DNA of 64,000 bases from JAGNLV01 sp964612145 (GCA_964612145.1 CAZTBP010000020.1:12908-76907); one strand, 5' to 3'; shown: positions 33,883 through 42,718, counted from the stretch's first letter. Numbers and translations: made by a program. The notes: generated by a model from the sequence alone, not told the origin.

Positions 33883-34932
33883 ATGGCAGGAATTGTTGGC
33901 TACGGATGCCATCTGCCGCGACATCGCATCAAGGTCGAGGAGATCGCCAAGGTGTGGGGCGCGGACGCACCCAGTTACAAAAAGGGGTTGATGCTCCGTG
34001 AGAAATCGGTCCCGCCGGCTGACATGGATACGATTACATTATCGGTCGAGGCGGCCCGTCGGGCGCTGATACGTGCCCAGAATGTGGCTCCGAAGGATAT
34101 CGGGGCGATTTATATTGGATCCGAGTCCCACCCCTACGCGGTGAAGCCGTCGGGGACGGTGGTCGGGGATGCGTTGGGCGCGACGCCGGACATTCATTGT
34201 GCGGATTTCGAGTTTGCCTGTAAGGCGGGTTCGGAAGCGATGTTTGTGGCGCTCAGTCATATCGATTCGGGTTACATGCCGTATGCGCTGGCCATCGCCG
34301 CGGATACGTCGCAGGGAGCGCCCTCTGATGCGCTGGAGTTTTCGGCTGCGGCCGGAGCGGGCGCCTTCATCATGGGCAAGGACAACCTGATCGCGGAGTG
34401 CCTGTACACGCATTCGTACATGACCGACATGCCGGATTTCTGGCGTCGGGAACACGAGTTCTATCCGCAGCACGGCGGACGGTTCACCGGTGAAGAGGCG
34501 TATTTCACGCACACCAAGGGAGCGACGAAGGCGATTCTGGAGAAGTCCGGAATGAAGCCGTCGGATTTCAAGTGGGCGGTGTTCCACCAGCCCAACGGCA
34601 AATTCCCGCAGCGGGTCGCGCTTCAGCTCGGGTTTACGCAGGAACAGATCGATCCGGGCTGGCTGTCGCCGACGCTGGGCAACACCTATTCGGGTGCCTC
34701 GCCGATCGGCCTGACGGCCACGCTGGATGTTGCCAAGCCGGGTGACATGATAATGATGTGCTCCTATGGTTCCGGGGCCGGTTCGGATGCGTTCATCTGG
34801 AAAGTGACGGACCGGATCGATGAGGTGCGCGACCTGACAATCAAGACGCGCAAGCTGCTGGATGAGAACCTGACGTACGTGGACTACGGCACCTATGCCA
34901 AGTACCGTCGCAAAATCCGCAAGAACGCGTAG
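33883..34932 (+). CDS. Archaeal-type hydroxymethylglutaryl-CoA synthase
   Basis: A 349-residue thiolase-fold enzyme that condenses acetyl-CoA with acetoacetyl-CoA to HMG-CoA (reversible). It has the compact archaeal-type sequence: 'GIVGYGCHLPRHRIKVEEIA' at the start, 'YIGSESHPYAVKPSG' (Glu general base), nucleophile Cys113 in 'FEFACKAGSEAMF' and the His in 'VFHQPNGKFPQRVA'. GAGGT lies 9 bases before ATG 33883; a longer frame to 33793 lacks family similarity. It is first in a three-gene operon with an SCP2-like thiolase and a DUF35 protein, the same set that in archaea forms a thiolase/HMGCS complex. Role here may be mevalonate synthesis or branched-chain acyl-CoA turnover. Confidence 0.9.
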   Translation: MAGIVGYGCHLPRHRIKVEEIAKVWGADAPSYKKGLMLREKSVPPADMDTITLSVEAARRALIRAQNVAPKDIGAIYIGSESHPYAVKPSGTVVGDALGATPDIHCADFEFACKAGSEAMFVALSHIDSGYMPYALAIAADTSQGAPSDALEFSAAAGAGAFIMGKDNLIAECLYTHSYMTDMPDFWRREHEFYPQHGGRFTGEEAYFTHTKGATKAILEKSGMKPSDFKWAVFHQPNGKFPQRVALQLGFTQEQIDPGWLSPTLGNTYSGASPIGLTATLDVAKPGDMIMMCSYGSGAGSDAFIWKVTDRIDEVRDLTIKTRKLLDENLTYVDYGTYAKYRRKIRKNA

Positions 34933-34944
34933 GAGGAGACAGCC

Positions 34945-36105
34945 ATGAGAACCGTTTGTATAGCCGGTGTCGGTATGAGCAAATGGGGCGAGGTGTGGCG
35001 CAAGTCCCTCCGCCAGTTGTTTGCCGATGCCGCTCAGGACGCAATGACGAGCACCGGTGTTGATCATCTTGATTCGCTTTATGTCGGCTGTATGTCCGGC
35101 GGGATGTTTGTCGAACAGGAACATCTCGGCTCACTGATGGCCGATTACATGGGCATGCCGGGTCTGCCGGCGATGCGGGTAGAGAGCGCCTGCGCTTCCG
35201 GCGGGATGGCGCTTCGGGCGGCCTTTGCCGAAGTTGCCTCGGGCATGGCGGATATCGTCATGGCCGGCGGTGTCGAGAAGATGACCGATTGTTCCGGTGA
35301 CCAGGCGACGGCTGCGCTGGCGACCGCCGCCGACCAGGAATACGAAGTGTTTAACGGGGCGACGTTCCCCGGCCTGTACGCCATGATGGCCCACGCCCAT
35401 ATGGAAAAGTACGGCACCACGCGCGAGATGCTGACGGCTGTATCAGTGAAGAACCATTTCAACGGCTCGATGAATCCGAACGCGCAGTACCCGTTCAAGG
35501 TGAAGCCCGAAACGGTCGAGAGTTCGGTGATGGTGGCGGATCCACTGCGGATCCTGGACTGCTCGCCGATCACCGATGGCGGCGCGGCAGTAATTGTCTG
35601 CACCGAGGAAGTTGCCAAGGGACTGGGTAAGCCGTATGTGAAGATTCTTGGGTCCGGTGCGGCGACCGACTGCATTCAGTTGGCGCAGCGCGCGGACATG
35701 ACGACGATCAAGGCGGCTACGCTGGCCAGTGAGCGGGCGCTGAAGATGGCCGGCAAAAAGATCGGTGATATGCAGGTGATCGAGGTGCATGACTGTTTCA
35801 CAATTGCGGAACTGGTTGTGCTGGAATCGATCGGGATCTACGAGCCGGGCAAAGCCGGCAAGGCGACGCTCGATGGTGAGACGGCGCTTGACGGTAAGAT
35901 CCCGGTGAACCCGTCCGGTGGGCTGAAGTCAAAAGGCCACCCGGTGGGGGCAACCGGTATTGCGCAGGTTATCGAGATCTATAAGCAGTTGACCGGCCAG
36001 GCCGAGGGCGACCGCCAGATCAAGAGTGGTCCGAAACTCGGTATGGCGCAGAATATGGGCGGCTCCGGCGGATCGTCGGTCGTTCACATCATGGAGGTGG
36101 TGTAA
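34945..36105 (+). CDS. SCP2/archaeal-type acetyl-CoA acetyltransferase (thiolase)
   Basis: A 386-residue thiolase of the archaeal acetoacetyl-CoA thiolase group. Catalytic Cys83 lies in 'VESACASGGMALRAAF', one His in 'IEVHDCFTIAELVVLE' and His332 in 'LKSKGHPVGATGIAQ'. It makes or cleaves acetoacetyl-CoA. AGGAGGAG is 7 bases before the ATG, 12 bases after the HMG-CoA synthase stop. Its stop codon overlaps the start of the DUF35 gene (TAATG). In archaea these three proteins assemble so that acetoacetyl-CoA passes directly to HMG-CoA synthase; the same arrangement is expected here. Confidence 0.9.
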   Translation: MRTVCIAGVGMSKWGEVWRKSLRQLFADAAQDAMTSTGVDHLDSLYVGCMSGGMFVEQEHLGSLMADYMGMPGLPAMRVESACASGGMALRAAFAEVASGMADIVMAGGVEKMTDCSGDQATAALATAADQEYEVFNGATFPGLYAMMAHAHMEKYGTTREMLTAVSVKNHFNGSMNPNAQYPFKVKPETVESSVMVADPLRILDCSPITDGGAAVIVCTEEVAKGLGKPYVKILGSGAATDCIQLAQRADMTTIKAATLASERALKMAGKKIGDMQVIEVHDCFTIAELVVLESIGIYEPGKAGKATLDGETALDGKIPVNPSGGLKSKGHPVGATGIAQVIEIYKQLTGQAEGDRQIKSGPKLGMAQNMGGSGGSSVVHIMEVV

Positions 36106-36506
36106 TGGGTATATTCTCAGCGAGAGCCTGGCGCGAGTACCCGCAGCGGTACCGCCTCGAAGCCGCCAAGTTCAAAAAAAGCGGCAAGACCTATTTCCCG
36201 CCGCGGACGATTGACCCGGAGACGGGCGACACCGAGTACGAGATTGTCAACCTGCCGAATATCGGCAAGATCGTGACGTTCACGGTGATTCGGGTGGCGC
36301 CGTCGCAATGGGGCGATCTTTCGCCGTATGCGATGGCGATTGTCGAGTTGACCGACGGCACCCGGGTATTCGGGCAGATGACCGATGTTGATGTCGACGA
36401 GGTGAAGATCGGGATGGAGGTGCGGATCGAGTTCCGTCGGATCCAGACCGAGGAGCACCACGGCGTTTTGAGCTACGGTTATAAGTTCGTCCCGAAGTGG
36501 TGGTAG
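36105..36506 (+). CDS. DUF35 OB-fold protein with a cysteine-free rubredoxin-like region
   Basis: A 133-residue protein of the DUF35 family, the scaffold that bridges thiolase and HMG-CoA synthase in the archaeal complex. The N-terminal helix ('ARAWREYPQRYRLEA') and the OB fold ('NIGKIVTFTVIRVAP', 'AIVELTDGTRVFGQM') are well preserved, and 'GKTYFPPR' marks the zinc-ribbon loop. The two Cys pairs that normally bind zinc are replaced: the first pair reads K-F-K-K-S-G and the second I-D-P-E-T-G. There is no cysteine in the whole protein. It is translationally coupled to the thiolase. Loss of zinc is seen directly; the consequence is unknown. Confidence 0.87.
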   Translation: MGIFSARAWREYPQRYRLEAAKFKKSGKTYFPPRTIDPETGDTEYEIVNLPNIGKIVTFTVIRVAPSQWGDLSPYAMAIVELTDGTRVFGQMTDVDVDEVKIGMEVRIEFRRIQTEEHHGVLSYGYKFVPKWW

Positions 36507-36530
36507 GAAGTAGAAGTTAGCTTATGATGG

Positions 36531-36562
36531 ACCGCCGGGCTGAGAGGCCCGGTGGTTTTTTT
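36531..36562 (+). terminator. Rho-independent terminator of the HMG-CoA synthase operon
   Basis: ACCGCCGGGC (36531-36540) pairs with GCCCGGTGGT (36547-36556) with one G-U, followed by TTTTTT. Confidence 0.85.
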
Positions 36563-36571
36563 GTCCGCTGG

Positions 36572-37018
36572 TTACACTTGTCTGTCGTGTATGAACAGGT
36601 AGCCGGTATTTCGATCAATGAATAGTAAAAAGGTAGTCCACGATGACTCTCGAAATCGCCAGGCTTGATAGTTTTCGATCGGTCGAGGAAGAAACCAATC
36701 GGGCCCATTTTCCGATTTTGCCGGAGCGACCAAGGCCAAATCTTTAACCCGAACGAGGTCGTTTTCTCTGAGGAGTTGATCCCGGAGTCTTTCGTTTGCT
36801 GCAATATGAAAGAAGTACTCAAATTCGAGGGTGAAATGCGGTGAGCGCCAGTACCAGGAGTGGACGATTCGGATGTCTTACGGCGGGCGAGTTCCAAATG
36901 CACGGCTCCAGTTGTCGGAGCCGTCTTCCCAGGCGCCTGATGAAAAGTAGCCGCAACCGGTGAACGTCGCTTCCGCCAGAGTAACGACAAGGGCTAATCG
37001 GGTAAGCGCACTGATCAT
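36572..37018 (-). pseudogene. Lipoprotein-like gene interrupted by one in-frame stop
   Basis: Reading the minus strand from ATG 37018 gives a signal-like segment (MISALTRLALVVTLAEATFT, then GCGYF), 46 codons in total, a TAA at 36880-36878, and then a further 101 codons of sensible protein in the same frame ('RIVHSWYWRSPHFTLEFEYF', 'LRDQLLRENDLVRVKDLALV', 'GYLFIHDRQV') to TAA at 36574-36572. GGAGAAGAG lies just upstream of the ATG. The frame therefore looks like one gene with a single nonsense codon rather than random sequence. A 157-codon frame in another register over the same region (36517-36990) has no such features. Function unknown; probably a recent pseudogene, or a sequencing error. 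Confidence 0.6.
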
Positions 37019-37256
37019 AACTCTTCTCCGCCTAAAGAACTCCATTTCTTGTAAACAACGATCGGTGCAGTAGGCGCCGCGGTCAACCGTCCCCCGCTAT
37101 TTTCTTTTCAACTCTTCAATCAATCCTGCCGATAACAGAGTAGATAATCAACCAGCCATCGCCGTGTATCCGCTATCCCCGCAACCGCTTCCATGAATAC
37201 AAGAGATTGGACGGCAACGGCTTGGTATGGCTTAGGGCAAAACTCGGAGACAATCT
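37019..37256. other. Spacer between divergent genes
   Basis: About 240 bases with no convincing gene. Several TTGATT/TTGACC hexamers occur on the minus strand but none has a good -10 at 17 bases. Confidence 0.4.
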
Positions 37257-37544
37257 ATGCAAGCTCTGGCAAAGGAAAATATCGCCCGTGCCGCCGCAAT
37301 CAGTATTGCTTTACTCGGCGTTTTGCCGGCGATGGTGGTATGGTTCGCGGTCGACGGCGGCTACGCCGCTTACGCCGGGACAGCCTGGCTGGTCCTGACC
37401 CTGTTTACCTACTGCGGCATCTGTTTCCGGTTCCGTTTGCTGGAGCGGACGCACCGGGACTACCTGATGTACAGAGCCCTGTTTCTGGGCGTGACGATTT
37501 TCCTGACGGTTTACTACTACGCCCTGGTGTTCAAAAAAGGGTAA
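37257..37544 (+). CDS. Small three-helix membrane protein
   Basis: A 95-residue protein with three hydrophobic segments at about 12-33, 38-57 and 70-91 ('YRALFLGVTIFLTVYYYALV'). The family was not recognised. GGAGAC precedes the ATG. It is followed after 24 bases by another membrane protein with a good ribosome-binding site, so the two form an operon. Confidence 0.6.
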   Translation: MQALAKENIARAAAISIALLGVLPAMVVWFAVDGGYAAYAGTAWLVLTLFTYCGICFRFRLLERTHRDYLMYRALFLGVTIFLTVYYYALVFKKG

Positions 37545-37568
37545 GGGGACCAAAATAGCGGAGAGGTC

Positions 37569-38258
37569 ATGAAGACGTTAAAATTGATTCTCATACTGAC
37601 AGTCAGCCTGCTGGGGTCGGGGGCGCTGCTGGCGGCCTCGGGCGTGATCTGGCTGCCGCAGACGGCCGATAATTTCGGGTTCGGGGCCGGACTGTTTCTG
37701 CTGGGCTGGTTTGTCCTGACGGTGGCGGGGTTCTGGGCACTTCGTTTCAAGGCGCTGCTCAACGGCACGGTCATGGCGGTGGCGCTGTCGTTTGCCATGT
37801 ACCAGGGACTGAAATGGGTGGGGGAAAGTTTCCTGGTTGAGTTCGGTTATCTCGACCGCTGGGCGGCGCTGCTGCTGGCGGCCGTGACCTCGCTGTTGTT
37901 CACCAAGCTGATCGCGCCGGCCCCGGTACGACGGGCGATAATCGGTGGTCCGGAAGAGGTGAAGAAATCAGTTGTCGACGAGTTAGATGTCGGGCAGCCG
38001 GGCACGCTCTGGCGGTTTTCCAGCAAGGGAGCGTTTTACGGTCAACATGCGGCGTTGTGGGCCTATGCGGTGGCGTGGATTGGCGCCCACTGGGTAGTCT
38101 GGTTCTGGCTGAGTCCGCCGCTGCTGATCATAGCGATTCTGGCGGAGTTTGCGCTGGTGCTGTTTATGCCGAACTGGCCGCTGCTGATTCGCGGTTATGA
38201 CTGGCAGACGCGCAAGTTCGAGGCGGGCAAGGTCTATCGGCTGCGGCCGATTTTGTAG
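37569..38258 (+). CDS. Polytopic membrane protein of unknown function
   Basis: A 229-residue protein with about six hydrophobic segments: 6-27 ('LILILTVSLLGSGALLAASG'), 38-58, 64-80, 97-115, 155-175 and 177-196. A soluble loop at about 120-150 contains 'GPEEVKKSVVDELDVGQPG'. No family recognised. GGAGAGG lies just before ATG 37569. It probably acts with the 95-residue membrane protein encoded immediately upstream. Confidence 0.6.
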   Translation: MKTLKLILILTVSLLGSGALLAASGVIWLPQTADNFGFGAGLFLLGWFVLTVAGFWALRFKALLNGTVMAVALSFAMYQGLKWVGESFLVEFGYLDRWAALLLAAVTSLLFTKLIAPAPVRRAIIGGPEEVKKSVVDELDVGQPGTLWRFSSKGAFYGQHAALWAYAVAWIGAHWVVWFWLSPPLLIIAILAEFALVLFMPNWPLLIRGYDWQTRKFEAGKVYRLRPIL

Positions 38259-38380
38259 TTTCCCATTTCGACAAGTTGTTGAAGCCTGCGTGCTCACACG
38301 CGCGCGGGCTGATCGTTCCCTGATCGTGATCGGAGAACCGCTCCGAACCTCACCGCGCTTGACACTCACCGCGCCAACAC

Positions 38381-38409
38381 TTTACAAACCATTTCGTTTA
38401 TCCTATATT
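38381..38409 (+). promoter_or_regulatory. Promoter of the AtuA/carboxylase operon
   Basis: TTTACA (38381-38386), 17-base spacer, TATATT (38404-38409), about 65 bases before the TTG start at 38475. Confidence 0.55.
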
Positions 38410-38474
38410 CCCAGTTCTGCGAACCGGCCGCCGGGCGTCTGCCAGTCGGCCACATAACGGAAAGGCTTACTCGT

Positions 38475-40268
38475 TTGAAACGGAAAATTCGTATCGGCAA
38501 CGCCGGCGGGTACTGGGGCGATGATCTCGGCGCGCTCAAACGCCAGTTGACCGGCGGCCCGCTTGACTATATCACCATGGATTTTCTGGCCGAGATCACC
38601 ATGTCGATTCTCCAGCGCCAGCGCAAAAAGAAGCCCGAACTTGGCTACGCGGTCGATTTTCTGACCCAGATCAAAGACTGCCTGCCGCTGATTTGCAAGA
38701 AAAACGTGCGGGTCATATCCAATGCCGGCGGGATCAACCCGATCGGGATGGGGCGGGAAATAATCAAGATTGCCCGGGAGATGGATCTCGATTTAAAAGT
38801 CGGGATTGTCTACGGCGACGATATCGTCAACCAGCTCTACGAGCTGACGGCAGCAGGGGAGAAGTTTATTAACCTCGAGACCGATGAGAATTTCTTCAAG
38901 TATCGCTCCGGGATAACTTCGGCGAATATCTATTTAGGTTCCGAACCGGTGGTCAAAACGCTGGAGGCGGGCTGCCAGGTGATAGTGACCGGACGGGTGA
39001 CCGATACCGGTATCACGCTGGCGCCGATGATTCACGAGTTTGGCTGGGAGTTTGATGACTGGGATAAGATGGCGGCCGGGATTATCGCCGGACATATTAT
39101 AGAATGCGGGGCGCAGGCCTCCGGCGGGAATATCACCGACTGGCACGAGGTCAAAAGCTACCACAATATCGGCTATCCCATTATCGAGATGGAGCACACC
39201 GGCGACTTTGTCGTAACCAAGCACAAGAAAACCGGCGGCATGGTTTCGGAGAAGACGGTCAAAGAGCAGCTTATCTACGAGATGGGCGATCCGAGCAGTT
39301 ATATCTCGCCGGACGGAATCGCGCGGTTTGACTCGATCCGGCTCAAGCAGATCGGCAAGGACCGGGTGAAGATTTCAGGAATTAAAGGAAAGCCGGAGCC
39401 GGACCATTTGAAAGTATCGATGTCGTATGACGATGGCTGGAAATCCTCGGGATCGGTGCTGGTCTCGGGGCCGAACGCGTGCGACAAGGCGAAAGTGATC
39501 GCCGACATTCTCTGGGAAAAACTCAATCACAAATACGAAGCGGCGCGAACCGAGGTGGTAGGCACAGGCTCGATCTGGCCGAAGGATTTTCGGCAGGCCG
39601 ATACCAACGAGGTGCTGTTGCGGTTTGCGGTTCGGGATAAGGACTACAACAAGGTTCTCGATTTTGGCAAGGCGCTACCGACGCTGATTCTCTCGGGTCC
39701 GGCCGGCATGGCGGTAACGACCGGCGGACGGCCGAAACCATCGAAGGTGGTCGCGTACTGGCCGGCGCTGATGCATCGCAGCCGGGTGAAGGCCAAGGTC
39801 CTGGTGACGGGGACCGACGGGCAGGAGAGTTTTTATGAAATTACGTTCCCGGTGCGGGTGCAGTCGCAGGAGACTGTAGAGGAATGGGAACCGGAGCGCC
39901 GGAAGCCGGGGAAGAAGGCCAAGGGACGGAAGGTTTCGGTGCGGCTGCAGGATATCTGCTACGCCCGCTCGGGGGATAAAGGGGACACCTGCAACGTAGG
40001 GGTGCTGGCGCGGTCGCCGGAGATCTATGACTGGATTGTCGAGAACCTTACCGCGGCCAAAGTGAAAAAGTTTTTTGAGGGTATTACACACGGCGATGTT
40101 GTTCGCTACGAACTGGACAACCTGCTCGGGCTGAATTTCCTGCTGGAAGAGACGCTCGGCGGGGGAGGCACCCGTTCGCTCATGATAGATCCGCAGGGGA
40201 AAACGCTGGCGCAGGCGCTTTTGCAAATGAAGCTGCAGGTGCCGCAATCTTTGTTGAAATCAATTTAG
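38475..40268 (+). CDS. AtuA-like (DUF1446) acyclic terpene/branched acyl-CoA utilisation protein
   Basis: A 597-residue protein. Residues 1-460 form the DUF1446/AtuA domain ('IRIGNAGGYWGDDLGALKRQ', 'VRVISNAGGINPIGMGREI', 'VIVTGRVTDTGITLAPMIHE'); residues 490-590 form the AtuA-like ferredoxin-fold domain ('DICYARSGDKGDTCNVGVLA', 'LGGGGTRSLMIDPQGKTLA'). In Pseudomonas atuA belongs to the citronellol/geraniol pathway next to geranyl-CoA carboxylase; its biochemical role is not settled. Here it leads an operon with a methylcrotonyl-CoA-type carboxylase. The start is TTG 38475; no ATG precedes the conserved N-terminus. Confidence 0.85.
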   Translation: MKRKIRIGNAGGYWGDDLGALKRQLTGGPLDYITMDFLAEITMSILQRQRKKKPELGYAVDFLTQIKDCLPLICKKNVRVISNAGGINPIGMGREIIKIAREMDLDLKVGIVYGDDIVNQLYELTAAGEKFINLETDENFFKYRSGITSANIYLGSEPVVKTLEAGCQVIVTGRVTDTGITLAPMIHEFGWEFDDWDKMAAGIIAGHIIECGAQASGGNITDWHEVKSYHNIGYPIIEMEHTGDFVVTKHKKTGGMVSEKTVKEQLIYEMGDPSSYISPDGIARFDSIRLKQIGKDRVKISGIKGKPEPDHLKVSMSYDDGWKSSGSVLVSGPNACDKAKVIADILWEKLNHKYEAARTEVVGTGSIWPKDFRQADTNEVLLRFAVRDKDYNKVLDFGKALPTLILSGPAGMAVTTGGRPKPSKVVAYWPALMHRSRVKAKVLVTGTDGQESFYEITFPVRVQSQETVEEWEPERRKPGKKAKGRKVSVRLQDICYARSGDKGDTCNVGVLARSPEIYDWIVENLTAAKVKKFFEGITHGDVVRYELDNLLGLNFLLEETLGGGGTRSLMIDPQGKTLAQALLQMKLQVPQSLLKSI

Positions 40269-40289
40269 CGCAGTGGGAAAACAACACCA

Positions 40290-41900
40290 ATGTTTCGCAT
40301 TGAATCAAAAATCGACACCCATTCTGAGATGTACAAGCAGAATGTGGAACTCAACAAGCAGGCGCACCGCACGTTCAAGGAACGGTTGGACAATGTCAAG
40401 TTAGGCGGGCCGGAACGGTCCCGCACCCGACATACGGATCGGGGTAAGATCCTTCCGCGAGAACGGGTTGCGAAACTGCTGGACAAGAATACGCCGTTTC
40501 TGGAATTGAGTCCTCTGGCGGCGTACGACATGTACGACAACGACGCTCCCGCGGCCGGGATTATTACCGGCGTCGGGACGGTGCATGGTCGGGAAGTGAT
40601 GGTGATTGCCAATGACGCGACAGTCAAGGGCGGGACATACTACCCAATGACCATCCTCAAACATGCCCGGGCTCAGCGGATTGCCGAGGAGAATCATCTT
40701 CCGTGTATTTATCTGGTCGACTCGGGCGGTATTTTTCTGCCGCTGCAGTCGGGGACATTTCCGGACAAAGATCATTTCGGCCGGATATTTTATAACCAGG
40801 CACGGATGTCCGCCAAAGGGATCACGCAGATTTCGGTCGTGATGGGGTCCTGCACTGCCGGCGGGGCGTATTTGCCGGCGATGTCGGATGAGACGATCAT
40901 GGTGCGCAAGCAGGGGACAATTTTTATCGGCGGCCCGCCGCTGGTAAAGGCGGCGACCGGTGAAGTGGTCACCGCCGAGGAACTGGGCGGGGCTGATGTC
41001 CATTGCCGGACCTCGGGGGTGTCGGATCATTATGCGCAGAGCGACGATCATGCGCTTCAGATCGCACGGAATATCGTGCAGAATTTGAATCGATCCGGCA
41101 AGGCGGAGATCCAGCGGATCGCTCCGGTGGACCCGTACTACGATCCGGAGGAACTGTACGGTGTGGTCTCAGCCGATATTCGCAAGCCGTTTGATGTAAA
41201 GGAAGTGATTGCGCGGATTGTTGATGATTCGCGGTTCCATGAATTCAAGGAGCTTTACGGGACCACACTGGTGACCGGGTTCGCGCATATCATGGGCTAT
41301 CCGGTGGGGATTCTTGGCAACAACGGGGTGTTGTTCTCGGAGTCGTCGCTGAAAGGGGCGCACTTTATTGAGCTGTGTACGGAGCGGAAGATCCCGCTGC
41401 TGTTTTTGCAGAATATTTCCGGGTTTATTGTCGGGAGGCAGTACGAGGCGGGCGGCATCGCGCGTGACGGCGCCAAGCTGGTGCACGCGGTCGCGAATGC
41501 TGATGTGCCCAAGTTCACGGTGGTGGTCGGCGGTTCGTATGGGGCCGGCAACTACGCCATGTGCGGTCGGGGATATTTTCCCCGGATGATGTGGATGTGG
41601 CCGAACGCCCGGATATGTGTCATGGGCGGTGAGCAGGCGGCCGATGTGCTGGCGACGGTGAAAGTCAAGCAGCTCGAGCGGGAAGAGGAAAAGAAGCTCT
41701 CGCAGGAGGAGATCGACGCAATCCGCCAGCCGATTATCGAGAAGTACGAGAGCGAGTCAACGCCGTACTATTCGGGAGCGCGGCTCTGGGATGACGGTAT
41801 GCTCGGTTTCACGGAAACCCGTCAGGCGCTGGCGCTGGGCATTGCGGCTTCACTGAACGCCGAGATTCCCGAACAGAAATACGGCGTGTTCCGGATGTAG
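40290..41900 (+). CDS. Methylcrotonyl-CoA-type carboxylase, carboxyltransferase (beta) subunit
   Basis: A 536-residue carboxyltransferase. 'YLVDSGGIFLPLQSGTFPDK', 'SVVMGSCTAGGAYLPAMSDE', 'GTIFIGGPPLVKAATGEVVT' and 'GAGNYAMCGRGYFPRMMWMW' closely resemble MccB/LiuB/AtuC subunits, which carboxylate 3-methylcrotonyl-CoA (leucine and isovalerate catabolism) or geranyl-CoA. Which of the two is the substrate cannot be decided by eye, but the adjacent hydratase and separate short BCCP favour the methylcrotonyl-CoA route. It lies 21 bases after the AtuA-like gene and 11 before the hydratase. Confidence 0.87.
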   Translation: MFRIESKIDTHSEMYKQNVELNKQAHRTFKERLDNVKLGGPERSRTRHTDRGKILPRERVAKLLDKNTPFLELSPLAAYDMYDNDAPAAGIITGVGTVHGREVMVIANDATVKGGTYYPMTILKHARAQRIAEENHLPCIYLVDSGGIFLPLQSGTFPDKDHFGRIFYNQARMSAKGITQISVVMGSCTAGGAYLPAMSDETIMVRKQGTIFIGGPPLVKAATGEVVTAEELGGADVHCRTSGVSDHYAQSDDHALQIARNIVQNLNRSGKAEIQRIAPVDPYYDPEELYGVVSADIRKPFDVKEVIARIVDDSRFHEFKELYGTTLVTGFAHIMGYPVGILGNNGVLFSESSLKGAHFIELCTERKIPLLFLQNISGFIVGRQYEAGGIARDGAKLVHAVANADVPKFTVVVGGSYGAGNYAMCGRGYFPRMMWMWPNARICVMGGEQAADVLATVKVKQLEREEEKKLSQEEIDAIRQPIIEKYESESTPYYSGARLWDDGMLGFTETRQALALGIAASLNAEIPEQKYGVFRM

Positions 41901-41911
41901 CGAGGGAGATT

Positions 41912-42694
41912 ATGGCATACGAAACTGTCACATACGAGAAGCAAGACCGGCTGGCGCTGGTGACGTTTAACCGGCCCGAGATCCATAACGCCTTCAACTC
42001 GACCGTCATCACCGAGATGCAGGAGATTTTCGATGAGATCGCCGGTGATGACTCGCTGCGGGCGGTGGTTCTTTCGGGCAAGGGAAAGTCGTTCTGTGCC
42101 GGGGCGGATCTCAACTGGATGCGCGGCGTGATAAAGCAGTCGTTTGAGGAGAATCTCGAAGAGTCCAATGCCCTGGCTGATCTGTTCTGGTCGATCTATA
42201 CCTGCAAACGCCCGGTTATCGGGCGGATCAACGGCGCGGCGATTGGCGGCGGCACCGGTTTTGTGGCGGTGTGCGATATCGCGATTGCGGCGAGGTCGGC
42301 GGTGTTTTCGTTTTCCGAGGTAAAGATTGGTGTGGTGCCGGCCTGTATTGGCCCGTACGTGATCAAGAAGATGGGTGAGGGCAAAACGCGAGAGCTGTTT
42401 ATCACGGGTGAGCGGATGAAAGCCGACCGGGCCCACGAGGTCGGTCTGGTCAATCGGGTGGTCGAGGATGACCATCTTGATGCCGAGACGGACACGCTGT
42501 TGAAGCATATCCTGACCTCGGGGCCGGAGGCGGTGGCGATGGCGAAGAAGCTTATCAGCGATGTGCCGAACCAGACGCCGGACGAGTTCAAGCCGTATAC
42601 GGCGGAGATGATAGCCCGCCTTCGTGTCTCCGATGAGGGGCAGGAGGGAATGGATGCATTTCTCAACAAGCGCAAACCGAGGTGGGCTGAATGA
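41912..42694 (+). CDS. Enoyl-CoA hydratase, probable methylglutaconyl-CoA hydratase
   Basis: A 260-residue crotonase-fold enzyme. 'LVTFNRPEIHNAFNS', the oxyanion-hole region 'SGKGKSFCAGADLNWMR', and 'RINGAAIGGGTGFVAVCDIA' are visible; 'FSEVKIGVVPACIGPYVIKK' carries the catalytic Glu region. The 'FCAGADLNWM' sequence is typical of methylglutaconyl-CoA hydratase (LiuC), which turns methylglutaconyl-CoA into HMG-CoA, directly after the carboxylase step. Placement inside the carboxylase operon supports that function. GAGGGAG lies before ATG 41912. Confidence 0.85.
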   Translation: MAYETVTYEKQDRLALVTFNRPEIHNAFNSTVITEMQEIFDEIAGDDSLRAVVLSGKGKSFCAGADLNWMRGVIKQSFEENLEESNALADLFWSIYTCKRPVIGRINGAAIGGGTGFVAVCDIAIAARSAVFSFSEVKIGVVPACIGPYVIKKMGEGKTRELFITGERMKADRAHEVGLVNRVVEDDHLDAETDTLLKHILTSGPEAVAMAKKLISDVPNQTPDEFKPYTAEMIARLRVSDEGQEGMDAFLNKRKPRWAE

Positions 42695-42718
42695 CAGCCG
42701 ACAACCGGGTAACATGAC

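Noticed and set aside
34039..35124. 361-codon frame antisense to HMG-CoA synthase and thiolase
   Set aside because: Arg/His-rich translation typical of antisense shadows in GC-rich genes; both sense genes have intact catalytic motifs.
36517..36990. 157-codon minus-strand frame after the DUF35 gene
   Set aside because: The neighbouring frame has a signal segment, ribosome-binding site and protein-like sequence apart from one stop; this one is Ser/Thr/Lys-rich without features and runs into the terminator.
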